DNA of 64,000 nucleotides. Source: Hyphomicrobium_A sp963812795. Lineage in GTDB: Bacteria; Pseudomonadota; Alphaproteobacteria; Rhizobiales; Hyphomicrobiaceae. Position 1 is the stretch's first letter; each line of letters starts with the position of its first letter. The translations under genes were made by a program, and so were the position numbers. The notes beneath the pieces are model-generated. The model worked only from the letters and a program-made list of their open reading frames with translations. It did not search any database and had not been told where the DNA came from. The stretch is from assembly GCA_963812795.1 (NCBI GenBank), contig CAWEWG010000005.1, forward strand, positions 124,001 through 188,000. The letters are read 5' to 3'. Positions 16,813 to 26,143 of this stretch are shown in pieces.

Positions 16813-18210
16813 ATGCGCCTCAAACTCCTCGTACTGATCAGCACCGCGCTTTTGTTGGGCGGGTCGCCGGCGACTGCCGCGCCAGGCGAAGACATCGGTG
16901 CCGCCGTCAAGATCGTCAACCTCGTCACGGCTGAATACGAGACGGACCAGCGGCGCTTGGCTCAGGGCGACAACGTCCGTCAAGACGAGTTGATCGAGGT
17001 CGGCACCGACGGCACAGGCGAGATCAGGCTACGCGACAATACGCAGTTGGCGCTCGGCCCTGGCTCGCGGCTGCTGCTCGATGAATTCGTTTACAAACCC
17101 GACATCTCCGGCGGCGCCATCGTCCTCAATCTCGTCAGGGGCAGCTTCCAATTCATCACCGGCATCGCCGCCAAGCCGGCATATGTCATTCGCACGCCGT
17201 CAGCGGCGATCACCGTGCGTGGCACGATTTTCGACGTCTATGTTCAGACAAGCGGCATGTCATGGCTGCTGCTGATCGAAGGTGCCATCGAAGTTTGCAA
17301 CGAGAGGGGCGACTGCGGACTGCACGACGAGCCGGGCAAACTCATTCGCATCACACCCGACGGCGACCTGGGCAATCCCGTCAAGTGGGCCAGCCTGCAG
17401 AAGGATGGCCAGCCGTTCGAGGCGGCTTTCCCGTTCGTTGTAGCCCCGCCGTCGTTCGAGTCGGACCCCGTGTTCACGCCCGAAGACATCGTCGGGGGCG
17501 ATGTTCCGGACGTACGCGACGGCAGCAACGGTGACACCGATGAAGCCAACGCGGGCACTGATACCACGCCTCCCACGACGCCTCCGTCAACACCACCGCC
17601 CACGTCGCCACCGCTTCATTGCTGGGTCGGCTGGAAACAGGTTCCGCAGGGCTGGATCGAGAAGGGCTGGCGGGTGAAGCAGCGCCGACGCGGTGATCGC
17701 GTCATCTTCTGCGCGCACCCGGTGGCGCCGCCCGCCGGCGACCCGACACTCCCATCGAAGCCGGTGTGCACAGGCGGCAATCTCGTGTTCCTGAAAATGC
17801 TGCCGCCGCGTTGGAACTGCGTGTGCCCGAAAGGCGCGACACGCCGCCAGACCGGCAAGAATACCTTCGTCTGCGCCGGCTCTCCGGGCGGCTCGCAGTC
17901 CGATCCTAAAATGGACTGTCTGAAGAAGGGCTGGAAATGGACGCGCAAGGGCTGCGTCGATCCGAACGGCCGGTGCCCGAAGGGTTACATCGGCAGCCCG
18001 CCGAACTGCCTGAAGCTGCCACCGCCGCGGTGCCCGAAGGGCTATGTTGGCACGCCGCCCAATTGCCGGAAGCTGCCGCATAAACCCTGCCCGAAGGGCT
18101 ACATCGGCCAGCCGCCGAACTGCAAGAAGATGTCCTTCAACAAGCCAACCGACAGGTTGAAGGATGTGAAGAAGCAGTTCAGGAAACTGAAGGGCCTGAA
18201 CAAGAACTAG
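16813..18210 (+). CDS. exported FecR-domain protein with C-terminal CPKGY-type repeats
   Basis: The 465-residue precursor has a signal peptide (LKLLVLISTALLLGG). Residues about 55-150 form a FecR-type domain (GDNVRQDELIEVG, then GTGEIRLRDNTQLALG, ITVRGTIFDVYV). A Thr/Pro linker near 250 leads to a Cys/Trp-containing region, and the end has three tandem units of the type CPKGYIGSPPNC separated by K-L-P spacers, then a basic tail. FecR domains sense or bind envelope ligands, but this one has no adjacent sigma factor. The Cys pairs suggest small disulfide-bonded loops. Function unknown. Start at ATG 16813 rather than GTG 16783. Confidence 0.75.
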   Translation: MRLKLLVLISTALLLGGSPATAAPGEDIGAAVKIVNLVTAEYETDQRRLAQGDNVRQDELIEVGTDGTGEIRLRDNTQLALGPGSRLLLDEFVYKPDISGGAIVLNLVRGSFQFITGIAAKPAYVIRTPSAAITVRGTIFDVYVQTSGMSWLLLIEGAIEVCNERGDCGLHDEPGKLIRITPDGDLGNPVKWASLQKDGQPFEAAFPFVVAPPSFESDPVFTPEDIVGGDVPDVRDGSNGDTDEANAGTDTTPPTTPPSTPPPTSPPLHCWVGWKQVPQGWIEKGWRVKQRRRGDRVIFCAHPVAPPAGDPTLPSKPVCTGGNLVFLKMLPPRWNCVCPKGATRRQTGKNTFVCAGSPGGSQSDPKMDCLKKGWKWTRKGCVDPNGRCPKGYIGSPPNCLKLPPPRCPKGYVGTPPNCRKLPHKPCPKGYIGQPPNCKKMSFNKPTDRLKDVKKQFRKLKGLNKN

Positions 18211-18233
18211 GAGGAGCCCCGCGCGGCCCCTCC
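18210..18233. terminator. hairpin between convergent genes, possible bidirectional terminator
   Basis: GGAGG-A-GCC pairs with GGC-C-CCTCC directly after the FecR-domain stop and 12 bases before the convergent aminotransferase stop. A short T-rich end (TCCTTG) follows on the plus strand. There is no clear T-tract. Confidence 0.4.
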
Positions 18234-18244
18234 TTGTGCCGCGA

Positions 18245-19474
18245 CTAGGCGGCCTGCGCGTAGTAGTTCTTGAGCCCGCCAAGCACCTTCTGCTTGTCGA
18301 AATTGGCGCCCATGCCAAGCATGGCGTCGGCGAAGCGGCTGGCGATCTCGGAGATCTGCGCGGGCGACAACTGGTTGAGGATGCCGATGCGGATCTGCAC
18401 CGGCTCGGACAACGTCGGCCAGATGCCGAAGCCCTGGGCCCGCGCACCGGCAACGAGATCCTTCTCCTTGCCCTTGAGCGCGCCCGGCAGGTTGAGCACG
18501 ATAAGGCTGGTCATGTTGGAGGTGACGTCGCAGCCCATGGCCTCGACCGCCTGCCGCAGCGCCTTCTCGTGATAAGCGTAGTCGGAGGCTTTGCGACGGC
18601 GTCCATAGCCGAGGATGATGCGCAACGCCTCGTGGAAGGCCGCCACCGCGTAACACGAGTGCGTTTGGTGGTAGGCCGCGTTCGGCGCGTCCTTTCCGTC
18701 GATGATGCCCCAATGGCGCGCATCGAGAATCGGGTGGTGCACGTAGGTGCGGCAGCCGCGCTTCTTGACCATCTCGATGGCCTTGTCGGTGAAGCTGACA
18801 GGCGCATAGGTGAGCGGCAACGAGAGCACACCCTTCTGCGGGCACGACGCCCAGGCGACGACGCCCGGGTAGTCGTCGATATTGAAGTCAGCAACGCCAA
18901 GGCTAGAGACGGCGTCGACGATGCCCATCACGCCATGCTTGACGCAGGCATCGCTAAAGCCCTTGAGGTCGTTGATGCGGCCCGATCCCGTCTCCCAATG
19001 CGCCATGAATGCCCACATCGGCTTCTTCTCGCCGAGCGCCTTGTCGACCGTCTCGCCGGTCACCGACTGGCCGTGCGGCGTCTCGACGATGGTCACGCTC
19101 GCCGCCTTGGGGTTGAGCGAGTTGGCGGCAAGCTCCTCGGCCGTCGACGCCTTCATGCGGATCGTCAGGCTGTCGATGCCGGAGAACGTCCCGTTGGGGA
19201 AAGCGACGACCTTGTCGCCCGGCAGGATCAGCGAGAGCACGCAGTCGAGGCCCGAAAAGCCGGTGCCCGCGACGCCATAAGTATAGACGTTCTTGGTACC
19301 CCACAGATCGCGCAGCATCTCCTTGGCCTCGAGCATGCCGCGGACGACGTCCTTCTGCATGTGATCGGCGACGCCCGTCTTGGCGAAGCGCTCGAGCACG
19401 CGGGGGTCGGTGTTGCCTGGACCAGGACCCGCGGCGAGCGTCTCCGGAATCTCTAGGGTTGGATAGATCTTCAT
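18245..19474 (-). CDS. class V aminotransferase of the alanine/serine-glyoxylate type
   Basis: The 409-residue PLP enzyme begins with the substrate motif AAGPGPGNTDPRVL and has the cofactor residues Asp187 (IVDAVSSLG) and Schiff-base Lys214 (CPQKGVLSLP). Family members interconvert glyoxylate with glycine at the expense of serine, alanine or other amines. In methylotrophs the serine-glyoxylate enzyme belongs to the serine cycle, and a pyridoxamine-pyruvate aminotransferase is a close relative, so the exact substrate cannot be read from sequence. No serine-cycle neighbours are visible. Stands alone, convergent with the FecR-domain gene. Confidence 0.8.
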   Translation of the reverse strand: MKIYPTLEIPETLAAGPGPGNTDPRVLERFAKTGVADHMQKDVVRGMLEAKEMLRDLWGTKNVYTYGVAGTGFSGLDCVLSLILPGDKVVAFPNGTFSGIDSLTIRMKASTAEELAANSLNPKAASVTIVETPHGQSVTGETVDKALGEKKPMWAFMAHWETGSGRINDLKGFSDACVKHGVMGIVDAVSSLGVADFNIDDYPGVVAWASCPQKGVLSLPLTYAPVSFTDKAIEMVKKRGCRTYVHHPILDARHWGIIDGKDAPNAAYHQTHSCYAVAAFHEALRIILGYGRRRKASDYAYHEKALRQAVEAMGCDVTSNMTSLIVLNLPGALKGKEKDLVAGARAQGFGIWPTLSEPVQIRIGILNQLSPAQISEIASRFADAMLGMGANFDKQKVLGGLKNYYAQAA

Positions 19475-19681
19475 TGATTCCTCCGATTGGTGCCGGGAAA
19501 GCGCATGTGAGTGTCCAACCCAGACTGCCTAAATGACAACTGCGGAAAGTAGGGCAGAGGCGGCGCCGGCGGCAAGAAGGTTTGAGCACATTGCGCTGCA
19601 ACGTCACTCCTGGCGTTTTTGCAGCGCGGTAGCCGCGCAGGCGCTAGAATGCCGCTGCTGAACTCATCGGGGATACGGACG

Positions 19682-19900
19682 ATGGTAGAGGTCAACTCGA
19701 TAAGCGTCGGTCGGTGCTATGTGACGGCCAACCGAGAGGTGCGGCAAGTGCTGGAACTCGATGGCCAGAAGCTTACGTACGTGGCCCGCGGCAAGCTGGC
19801 GTTTCCAGCGTGGGATCCAGAGCTGCAGCGCCACACGACGAAAGATACCTTCGCGCGTGATGTCGAACGTGAGGTGCCCTGCGACTGGCACGCGCCATAG
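19682..19900 (+). CDS. small conserved soluble protein, 72 residues
   Basis: The ATG at 19682 opens a 72-residue frame with text such as SVGRCYVTANREVRQVLEL and FARDVEREVPCDWHAP. Similar short proteins with a GRCYV opening and an EREVPCDW ending occur in related alphaproteobacteria, as far as I recall, without known function. No signal peptide or membrane helix. The upstream in-frame ATG at 19619 adds 21 residues of unlike composition and is not preferred. Confidence 0.6.
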   Translation: MVEVNSISVGRCYVTANREVRQVLELDGQKLTYVARGKLAFPAWDPELQRHTTKDTFARDVEREVPCDWHAP

Positions 19901-20081
19901 GCGTATACGACCACCCTGACACCCCTCAGAAAAGGGACGGTGCGCGTAAGCGATAGCGGTGGCTCCGCTAACGATGCCCTGCTCTGCGGGGTCTCGCTCT
20001 GGCTGGAAAGGGGCTATAGTACCTACCCCTTGGGCTTGCCGGCACGGTGGCCCCTCGTTTGATGCAATTGAGACGTGCTGA

Positions 20082-20098
20082 AAGCTCGTATTGAGCTT
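20082..20098. promoter_or_regulatory. perfect inverted repeat upstream of fadE, candidate operator
   Basis: AAGCTC (20082-20087) and GAGCTT (20093-20098) form a perfect 6-bp palindrome with a GTATT spacer, about 80 bases before the fadE start. Position and symmetry suit a dimeric repressor such as a TetR-type fatty-acid regulator. No regulator gene is nearby and the site could be chance. Confidence 0.3.
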
Positions 20099-20177
20099 AA
20101 CGCCAATGCAATGCGCCGCGCGCTAGCTTGCGACCGGTTCCGAACCCGCCCAAGGTACGACCCCGGAGGCTAAAGGT

Positions 20178-22670
20178 ATGGCTGAGCTTCTGTTCTGCGT
20201 CGCGCTGCTGGCCGGCATCCTCGCTCTCGGTATGTACAAGGCGCCGCTTTGGGCGTGGGCCGGCGCTCTCGCCATCGCGGCGCTCATCTGGAGCGCCGAG
20301 GCGGTGCACGGACATACCGGCCTCTTCGGCTTCCTGTTGTGGCTGTTCGTCATCGCCTTCGCCGCCCTCGCGATACCGGGTGTTCGCCGCGCCGCGCTGT
20401 CGGCCGCCGTATTCAAGTTCGTCAAAAGAACGTTGCCGAAGGTTTCCGACACCGAGGCGCAGGCGTTGGAAGCCGGCACGGTCGGCTTCGACGCCGAGCT
20501 GTTCTCCGGCACCCCCGACTGGGACAAGCTGCGTTCCATCGCGCCCATCGTTTTGACTCCGGAAGAGCAGGCCTTCCTCGACGGCCCGACGGACGAATTG
20601 TGTGGGATGATCAGCGACTGGCAGGTGCGGCACGAACAGCGCGAGATCCCCGACAAGGTCTGGGAGTTCGTCAAGTCACGCGGCTTCCTTGGCATGTTGA
20701 TCTCCAAGGAGCACGGCGGCCTTGGATTCTCGGCCCAGGCGCAGTCGCTGATCATCGGCAAGATCGCCTCGCGCTCGCCCGATGTCGTCACCATCGTCAT
20801 GGTGCCGAACTCGCTCGGTCCCGGTGAACTGATCGAGAAGTACGGCACCGAGCAACAGAAGCACTACTATCTGCCGCGCCTCGCCAAGGGCGAGGAGATC
20901 CCGTGCTTTGCCCTGACCGGCCCGACCTCGGGCTCGGACGCCGCCACCATGCGCGATATCGGCACCGTCATTCGCGGCGTCGACGGCAAGCCGGCAATCC
21001 GCCTATCTTGGGACAAGCGCTACATCACACTTGGCCCGCAAGCCACGCTCCTTGGCCTCGCCTTCCGCCTGTTCGATCCCGACAACATCCTCGGCAAGGG
21101 TGAGAACGTCGGCATCACCGTCGCCATGATCCCGACGACGCATCCCGGCGTGCAGATCGGCCGTCGGCATTTGCCGGCCGGCGCCGCGTTCCCCAATGGC
21201 CCCAACTGGGGCCGCGACGTCGTCATCCCCATGGACTACGTCATCGGCGGACAAGCGATGGCGGGCCAGGGCTGGCGCATGCTCATGGAGTGTCTCGCCG
21301 CCGGGCGCGCCATCTCGTTGCCATCGAGCGCCACCGCCGGCACCAAGATGATGCTGCGCGTGTCGACCGCCTACGCACGCATTCGCAAGCAGTTCGGCCT
21401 GCCGATTGGGCGCATGGAGGGTGTCGAGGAGCCGTTGGCTCGACTTGCGGAGGCGGCTTACGCGACCGAGGCGGCGCGCGGCGTCACGGCGGCCATGGTT
21501 TCGCGCGGTGAACGTCCTTCGGTGATTTCCGCGTTGATGAAATACTCGACGACCGAGCGTATGCGCCTCGCCGTCAACGACGCGTTCGACATTCATGGCG
21601 GCCGCGCCATTTGCGATGGACCGACCAATTACCTCCAGTCGGCGTATCAGATGGTTCCCGTCGGCATCACCGTCGAGGGCGCCAACATCCTGACGCGCAC
21701 CTTGATCACGTTCGCCCAAGGCGCGTTGCGCTCGCACCCCTATTTGTACCGTGAGATCCAGGCAGCACAGAACCCCGACGCAGAGCGCGGGCTTGATGCC
21801 TTCGACCGCGCTTTCGGCGATCACGTCGCCTTCTCAGTCTCGAATGCCTGCGGTGGCTTCTTCCACAACCTGACCGGTGGGCTGTTCGCGCAGGCGCCGG
21901 AGAAGTCGTTTGACACGGCGCATTGGTATCGCCAGCTCAGCCGTTGTTCGCGCAGCTTCGCCTTCGTAGCCGATCTGACAGTAGCGTCGCTCGGCGGCAG
22001 CCTGAAGACCAAGCAAAAGCTATCGGGCCGGCTCGCCGATGCCCTGTCGGAACTCTATGTCCTCGCCTGCGTATTGAAGCGCTTTGAGGACGACGGACGC
22101 CTGTCGAGCGACCGCACGTTCGTCGATCTCGCCGCCATGAACGGCCTCTACCGCTTTCAGGAAGCGCTGCGCGGCGTCGTCGACAATTTCCCCGTTGCAC
22201 CGGCGCGCTGGGCGATGCGCATCGTCGCCTTCCCGCTCGGCAACCCGTATCGGCCGGCACCCGACTACCTCGGCCATCGCGCCGTCAAATTGGTGCTCGA
22301 CGCCCCTGAAGTCCGCGAGCGGCTGACGCGCTATATTTACGTGTCGAAAGACGCCGACGATCCTACTGGCCTCCTCGAGGTGACACTGAAAAAGGCCGTC
22401 GCCGCCGAGGAAGCCGAAAAGAAGCTTGAACGCGCCATCCGCGCGGGCACACTGCGCCGGTACCACGGTATCGACTGGATCGGCGACGCCATGGCGCAGG
22501 GCATCGTGACGGAGAGCGAAGGCCAACAGTTGCGCGAATTGGAAGCGCTTACGGCCCGTGTCATCGCAGTTGATCACTTTGATCCCGCATCGCTGAAGCC
22601 CAACTACAAGTCGAGCGCTGGACCGTTGGGTCACAATTCGCGCGGTGTTGAAAGCGCCGCGGCAGAGTAA
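20178..22670 (+). CDS. fadE: acyl-CoA dehydrogenase, FadE type
   Basis: The 830-residue protein has the long FadE architecture: two or three N-terminal membrane helices (about 3-75), then an acyl-CoA dehydrogenase core starting near residue 125 (VLTPEEQAFLDGP), with GFLGMLISKEHGGLGFS, CFALTGPTSGSDA and the C-terminal FadE extension. It makes the first, FAD-dependent oxidation of acyl-CoA in beta-oxidation. GGAGGCTAAAGGT precedes the ATG. It heads the plus-strand run fadE, fadJ, thiolase, cfa, which covers a full beta-oxidation turn plus a lipid-modifying enzyme. Confidence 0.93.
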   Translation: MAELLFCVALLAGILALGMYKAPLWAWAGALAIAALIWSAEAVHGHTGLFGFLLWLFVIAFAALAIPGVRRAALSAAVFKFVKRTLPKVSDTEAQALEAGTVGFDAELFSGTPDWDKLRSIAPIVLTPEEQAFLDGPTDELCGMISDWQVRHEQREIPDKVWEFVKSRGFLGMLISKEHGGLGFSAQAQSLIIGKIASRSPDVVTIVMVPNSLGPGELIEKYGTEQQKHYYLPRLAKGEEIPCFALTGPTSGSDAATMRDIGTVIRGVDGKPAIRLSWDKRYITLGPQATLLGLAFRLFDPDNILGKGENVGITVAMIPTTHPGVQIGRRHLPAGAAFPNGPNWGRDVVIPMDYVIGGQAMAGQGWRMLMECLAAGRAISLPSSATAGTKMMLRVSTAYARIRKQFGLPIGRMEGVEEPLARLAEAAYATEAARGVTAAMVSRGERPSVISALMKYSTTERMRLAVNDAFDIHGGRAICDGPTNYLQSAYQMVPVGITVEGANILTRTLITFAQGALRSHPYLYREIQAAQNPDAERGLDAFDRAFGDHVAFSVSNACGGFFHNLTGGLFAQAPEKSFDTAHWYRQLSRCSRSFAFVADLTVASLGGSLKTKQKLSGRLADALSELYVLACVLKRFEDDGRLSSDRTFVDLAAMNGLYRFQEALRGVVDNFPVAPARWAMRIVAFPLGNPYRPAPDYLGHRAVKLVLDAPEVRERLTRYIYVSKDADDPTGLLEVTLKKAVAAEEAEKKLERAIRAGTLRRYHGIDWIGDAMAQGIVTESEGQQLRELEALTARVIAVDHFDPASLKPNYKSSAGPLGHNSRGVESAAAE

Positions 22671-22737
22671 ATTAGAAGGCGCAGCGGCACGGGGCCCTTC
22701 CCGCGGAACCGTGACGTGGCGCCCGAGAGGAGTTGTG

Positions 22738-24744
22738 ATGTTCAAGGCGTTGTCGCGGCCGCTGCCCGATCTCAAGGACTGGCGTTTCTCCGTCGATCAA
22801 TGGGGAATCGGTTGGGCGGAGTTCGATCGCGAAGGCGAGAGCCAGAACTCGCTCGGCCGCCGCCCGCTGGAAGAGCTGGCGCTGATCGTCGGCAAGGTGG
22901 AGGAGGGCGCGCGCGATAAGTCGATCCGCGGCCTAGTCATCATCTCCGCCAAAGAGCGCGGCTTCATTGTTGGCGCCGATATCCGCGAGTTCGCCGACTT
23001 CACCACCGAGTCCGACGTCATCGAAAAGCTGCGCCATGTCACCGCGCTGTTCGATCGCATCGAGCGGCTGCCGGTTCCCGTCGTCTGCGCCATCAACGGC
23101 TTCTGCCTCGGTGGCGGCCTCGAGCTGGCACTTGCTTGCCACTATCGCATCGCTACCCGCGACAGCGGCACCAAGCTCGGGTTCCCCGAGGTCAAGCTCG
23201 GCATCTTCCCCGGATTCAACGGTACCGCTCGCTCCATCCGCCTGGCGGGGGCGCCTGCCGCCATGCAGGCGATGTTGACGGCCAGGATGCTGTCCGCTTC
23301 CGCCGCTCGCGGCATGGGCCTCGTCGATCAACTCGTCGATAGTCGCGGCGCATTGCCGTGGGCGGCGCGCAAGGCGGTTCTGCGCAATCGCAAATCGAAA
23401 CCTGCCGGGTTCGCCAAGCGGCTACTCTCCAAGTGGCCGGCGCGCGACTTGCTCGCCAAACGCATGCGCGCCGAGGTGCGTAAGAAGGCCCGCGAGGACC
23501 ATTATCCGGCGCCCTATCGGCTGATCGATCTGTTCGAACGTTACGGCGGCAACGACGAGGCGTTGAAGGCCGCCGAGACGCGCGCCTTTGCGCCGCTGAT
23601 GGCGTCGGACCAATCGCGCAATCTGCGTCGCGTCTTCTGGCTGTCGGAGTTACTGAAAGGACAGGTGCCCAAGAAGCTCGGTTGGCGCCCCAGCCGCGTG
23701 CACGTCATCGGTGCCGGCACCATGGGTGCGGACATCGCCGGTTGGTGCGTCGCCTGCGGCATGGAGGTGACGCTGCAGGACGTCTCCGCCGAGCAGATCG
23801 CCAAAGGCATCGTCGCGCAGGGCAAGCTGTTCGCACGCAAGTTCAAGACCAAGGCGCTGCGCGATGCGGCCAAGGCGCGCCTCATCGCCGATCCCAAGGG
23901 CGACTATATCCACCACGCCGACGTCGTCATCGAAGCGATCGTCGAGAACCTCGAGATCAAGCAGAAGGTGCTGGGTGAGGTCGAGGCCAAGATGAAGTCA
24001 GGCGCCGTGCTGGCGACCAACACCTCCTCGCTGCAGATCGAGGATATCGCCGCCGGCCTGCCCGATCCGGGGCGCCTCATCGGCCTGCATTTCTTCAATC
24101 CGGTGGCGCAGATGCCCCTGGTCGAGGTGGTGCGCGGCGTGCAGTCGCGAGAAGACGACGTGAAGCGCGGCGCCGCCTTCGTCGCTGCCATCGACAAGTT
24201 CCCGCTCATCACCAAGAGCGTCCCGGGCTTCCTCGTAAACCGCGTCCTCACGCCTTACATGTTCGGCGCCATGCAGCGGCTGGAGCACGGCGAGGACAAA
24301 GAGCGCATCGATGAGGCAGCGCGCACCTTCGGCATGCCGATGGGCCCGATCGAGCTTGCCGACACGGTCGGGCTTGACGTGTGCGCGCATGTCGCCCGCA
24401 TCCTCAAGTTCTCGCCAGAAGGCTCAAAGCTCGACCGGCTCGTCAATGCTGGCAAGCTCGGCAAGAAGACGGGCGAAGGTTTCTACGTGTGGAAGGACGG
24501 CAAGCCGGAGAAGACCGGTCGAACCTTTGACAAGGCGGAAATGGAGCGTCTCGGGCGCGAGTTGGTCGAGCCGATGATCGCCGAGGCGCAACGGAGCGTC
24601 GACGAGCAGGTGGTCGAAAGCGCCGATCTTGCCGATGCCGGCGTCATCTTCGGCACCGGCTTTGCACCCTTCCGCGGCGGACCGTTGCATTACAAGGCTT
24701 CACAAACGCCGGCCGCGCCTGCGCGCGCCGCCGCCGCAGAGTAA
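22738..24744 (+). CDS. fadJ: bifunctional enoyl-CoA hydratase / 3-hydroxyacyl-CoA dehydrogenase
   Basis: The 668-residue protein fuses a crotonase domain (about 15-200; GADIREFADF, and CAINGFCLGGGLELALACH forming the oxyanion hole) with a 3-hydroxyacyl-CoA dehydrogenase: NAD motif VIGAGTMGADIAGW near residue 322, TNTSSLQIEDIA, and the catalytic HFFNPVAQMPLVEVV. These are steps two and three of beta-oxidation. GAGAGGAG precedes the ATG at 22738; the longer frame to 22645 overlaps fadE and is not needed. It forms a complex with the thiolase encoded next. Confidence 0.92.
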   Translation: MFKALSRPLPDLKDWRFSVDQWGIGWAEFDREGESQNSLGRRPLEELALIVGKVEEGARDKSIRGLVIISAKERGFIVGADIREFADFTTESDVIEKLRHVTALFDRIERLPVPVVCAINGFCLGGGLELALACHYRIATRDSGTKLGFPEVKLGIFPGFNGTARSIRLAGAPAAMQAMLTARMLSASAARGMGLVDQLVDSRGALPWAARKAVLRNRKSKPAGFAKRLLSKWPARDLLAKRMRAEVRKKAREDHYPAPYRLIDLFERYGGNDEALKAAETRAFAPLMASDQSRNLRRVFWLSELLKGQVPKKLGWRPSRVHVIGAGTMGADIAGWCVACGMEVTLQDVSAEQIAKGIVAQGKLFARKFKTKALRDAAKARLIADPKGDYIHHADVVIEAIVENLEIKQKVLGEVEAKMKSGAVLATNTSSLQIEDIAAGLPDPGRLIGLHFFNPVAQMPLVEVVRGVQSREDDVKRGAAFVAAIDKFPLITKSVPGFLVNRVLTPYMFGAMQRLEHGEDKERIDEAARTFGMPMGPIELADTVGLDVCAHVARILKFSPEGSKLDRLVNAGKLGKKTGEGFYVWKDGKPEKTGRTFDKAEMERLGRELVEPMIAEAQRSVDEQVVESADLADAGVIFGTGFAPFRGGPLHYKASQTPAAPARAAAAE

Positions 24745-24768
24745 TTTCGAGCCAAGAGGCAGCACGAG

Positions 24769-26074
24769 ATGCAACGTTTCCTGAGACGCGTCGCAGTGAT
24801 CGGTGGAGCGCGCATTCCCTTCTGCCGCTCCAACACCTTCTATGCCGACCTGTCGAACCTCGACCTGATGACCGGTGCGCTTAACGCCTTGGTCGATCGC
24901 TACGGGCTCAAGGGTCAGCATATCGACGAGGTGGTCGGCGGCGCCGTCATTACCCACTCGAAGGATTTCAACCTGACGCGCGAAGCCGTGCTTGGCACGT
25001 CCCTCAAAGCCTCGACGCCGGGCATCACCATGATGCAGGCATGCGGCACCAGCCTGCAGGGCGGCCTCGGCAGCGCTGCGAAGATCGCCACCGGTGAGAT
25101 CGAAACGGCCATCGCTGTCGGCTCCGACACGACTTCGGACGCGCCGATAGTCGTGTCGAAGAAGCTCGCCAAGCGCCTGACGCAGGCGGCGCAGCAGAAG
25201 ACCTTCATGAACAAGCTGAAGGCGTTCAAGGGGTTCGCGCCGGGCGAGCTGGCGCCATCTGCGCCGTCCAATGCCGAGCCGCGCACGGGCTTGTCGATGG
25301 GTGAGCACGCCGAACTGATGGCGCAGGAGTGGGGCATCACCCGCGCCGAGCAGGATGCGTTCGCGCTAGAAAGCCATCGCAAGGCAGCCGAAGCTTACCG
25401 CGACGGCTACATGGACGATCTCGTGACGCCTTTCGCCGGCGTCTACCGCGACAACAACATCCGCACCGACGCGACCATTGAGAAGCTGAGCGACGCTCAA
25501 GACAGCCTTCGACAAGACCGAGCGCGGCACGCTTACCGCGGCGAACTCCACGCCGCTCACCGATGGCGCCGCCGCGGTGTTGCTCGCCTCCGAGGAGTGG
25601 GCGACCAAGCACGGCCTGCCGGTGCAGGCGTACCTCACCTTCTCGCAGGCGAGTGCCAACGACTTCGTCGGCGGCGACGGTCTGCTCATGGCGCCGACGA
25701 TCGCCGTTTCCAAGATGCTGGAGCGCGCCGGATTGCGGTTGCAGGACTTCGACTACTACGAGATCCACGAGGCCTTCGCCGCCCAGGTGCTGGCGACGCT
25801 GAAAGCTTGGGAGGACCCAATCTACTGCAAGGAGGTGCTCGGCCGCTCCGAGCCCATGGGATCCATCGACCGTTCCAAGCTGAACGTGCGCGGCTCCTCC
25901 ATCGCCATGGGCCACCCGTTCGCGGCGACCGGCGCGCGCATCGTGGGCAACCTCGCCAAGTTGCTGTCGCAGCACCATGGGCGCGGGCTCATCTCCATCT
26001 GCACCGCTGGCGGCATGGGTGTCGCCGCCATCCTCGAATCGAAGGACGCCGCCGAGCTGCATCAGGCCGCGTAG
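24769..26074 (+). pseudogene. fadI: acetyl-CoA acyltransferase (thiolase), interrupted by a one-base insertion
   Basis: Two frames together make one complete thiolase of about 434 residues. The first, from ATG 24769, carries the nucleophilic Cys in MMQACGTSLQGG and continues to TDATIEKL near 25488. The second carries the rest, starting ATLKTAFDKTERG and including EIHEAFAAQ (catalytic His) and ICTAGGMGVAA (catalytic Cys), ending at TAG 26072-26074. Dropping one base at about 25489 in CTGAGCGACG restores EKLATLKTAF. All active-site residues are intact, so this is either a very recent mutation or a sequencing error. Without the correction, the fourth beta-oxidation enzyme of the operon would be truncated at about 240 correct residues. 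Confidence 0.85.
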
Positions 26075-26143
26075 CCCCTCGACAGGGCGTGCGAGGTATG
26101 CGACGCACCGCGAACCATCAGCAACGCGGGGCGCGCATTGGTC

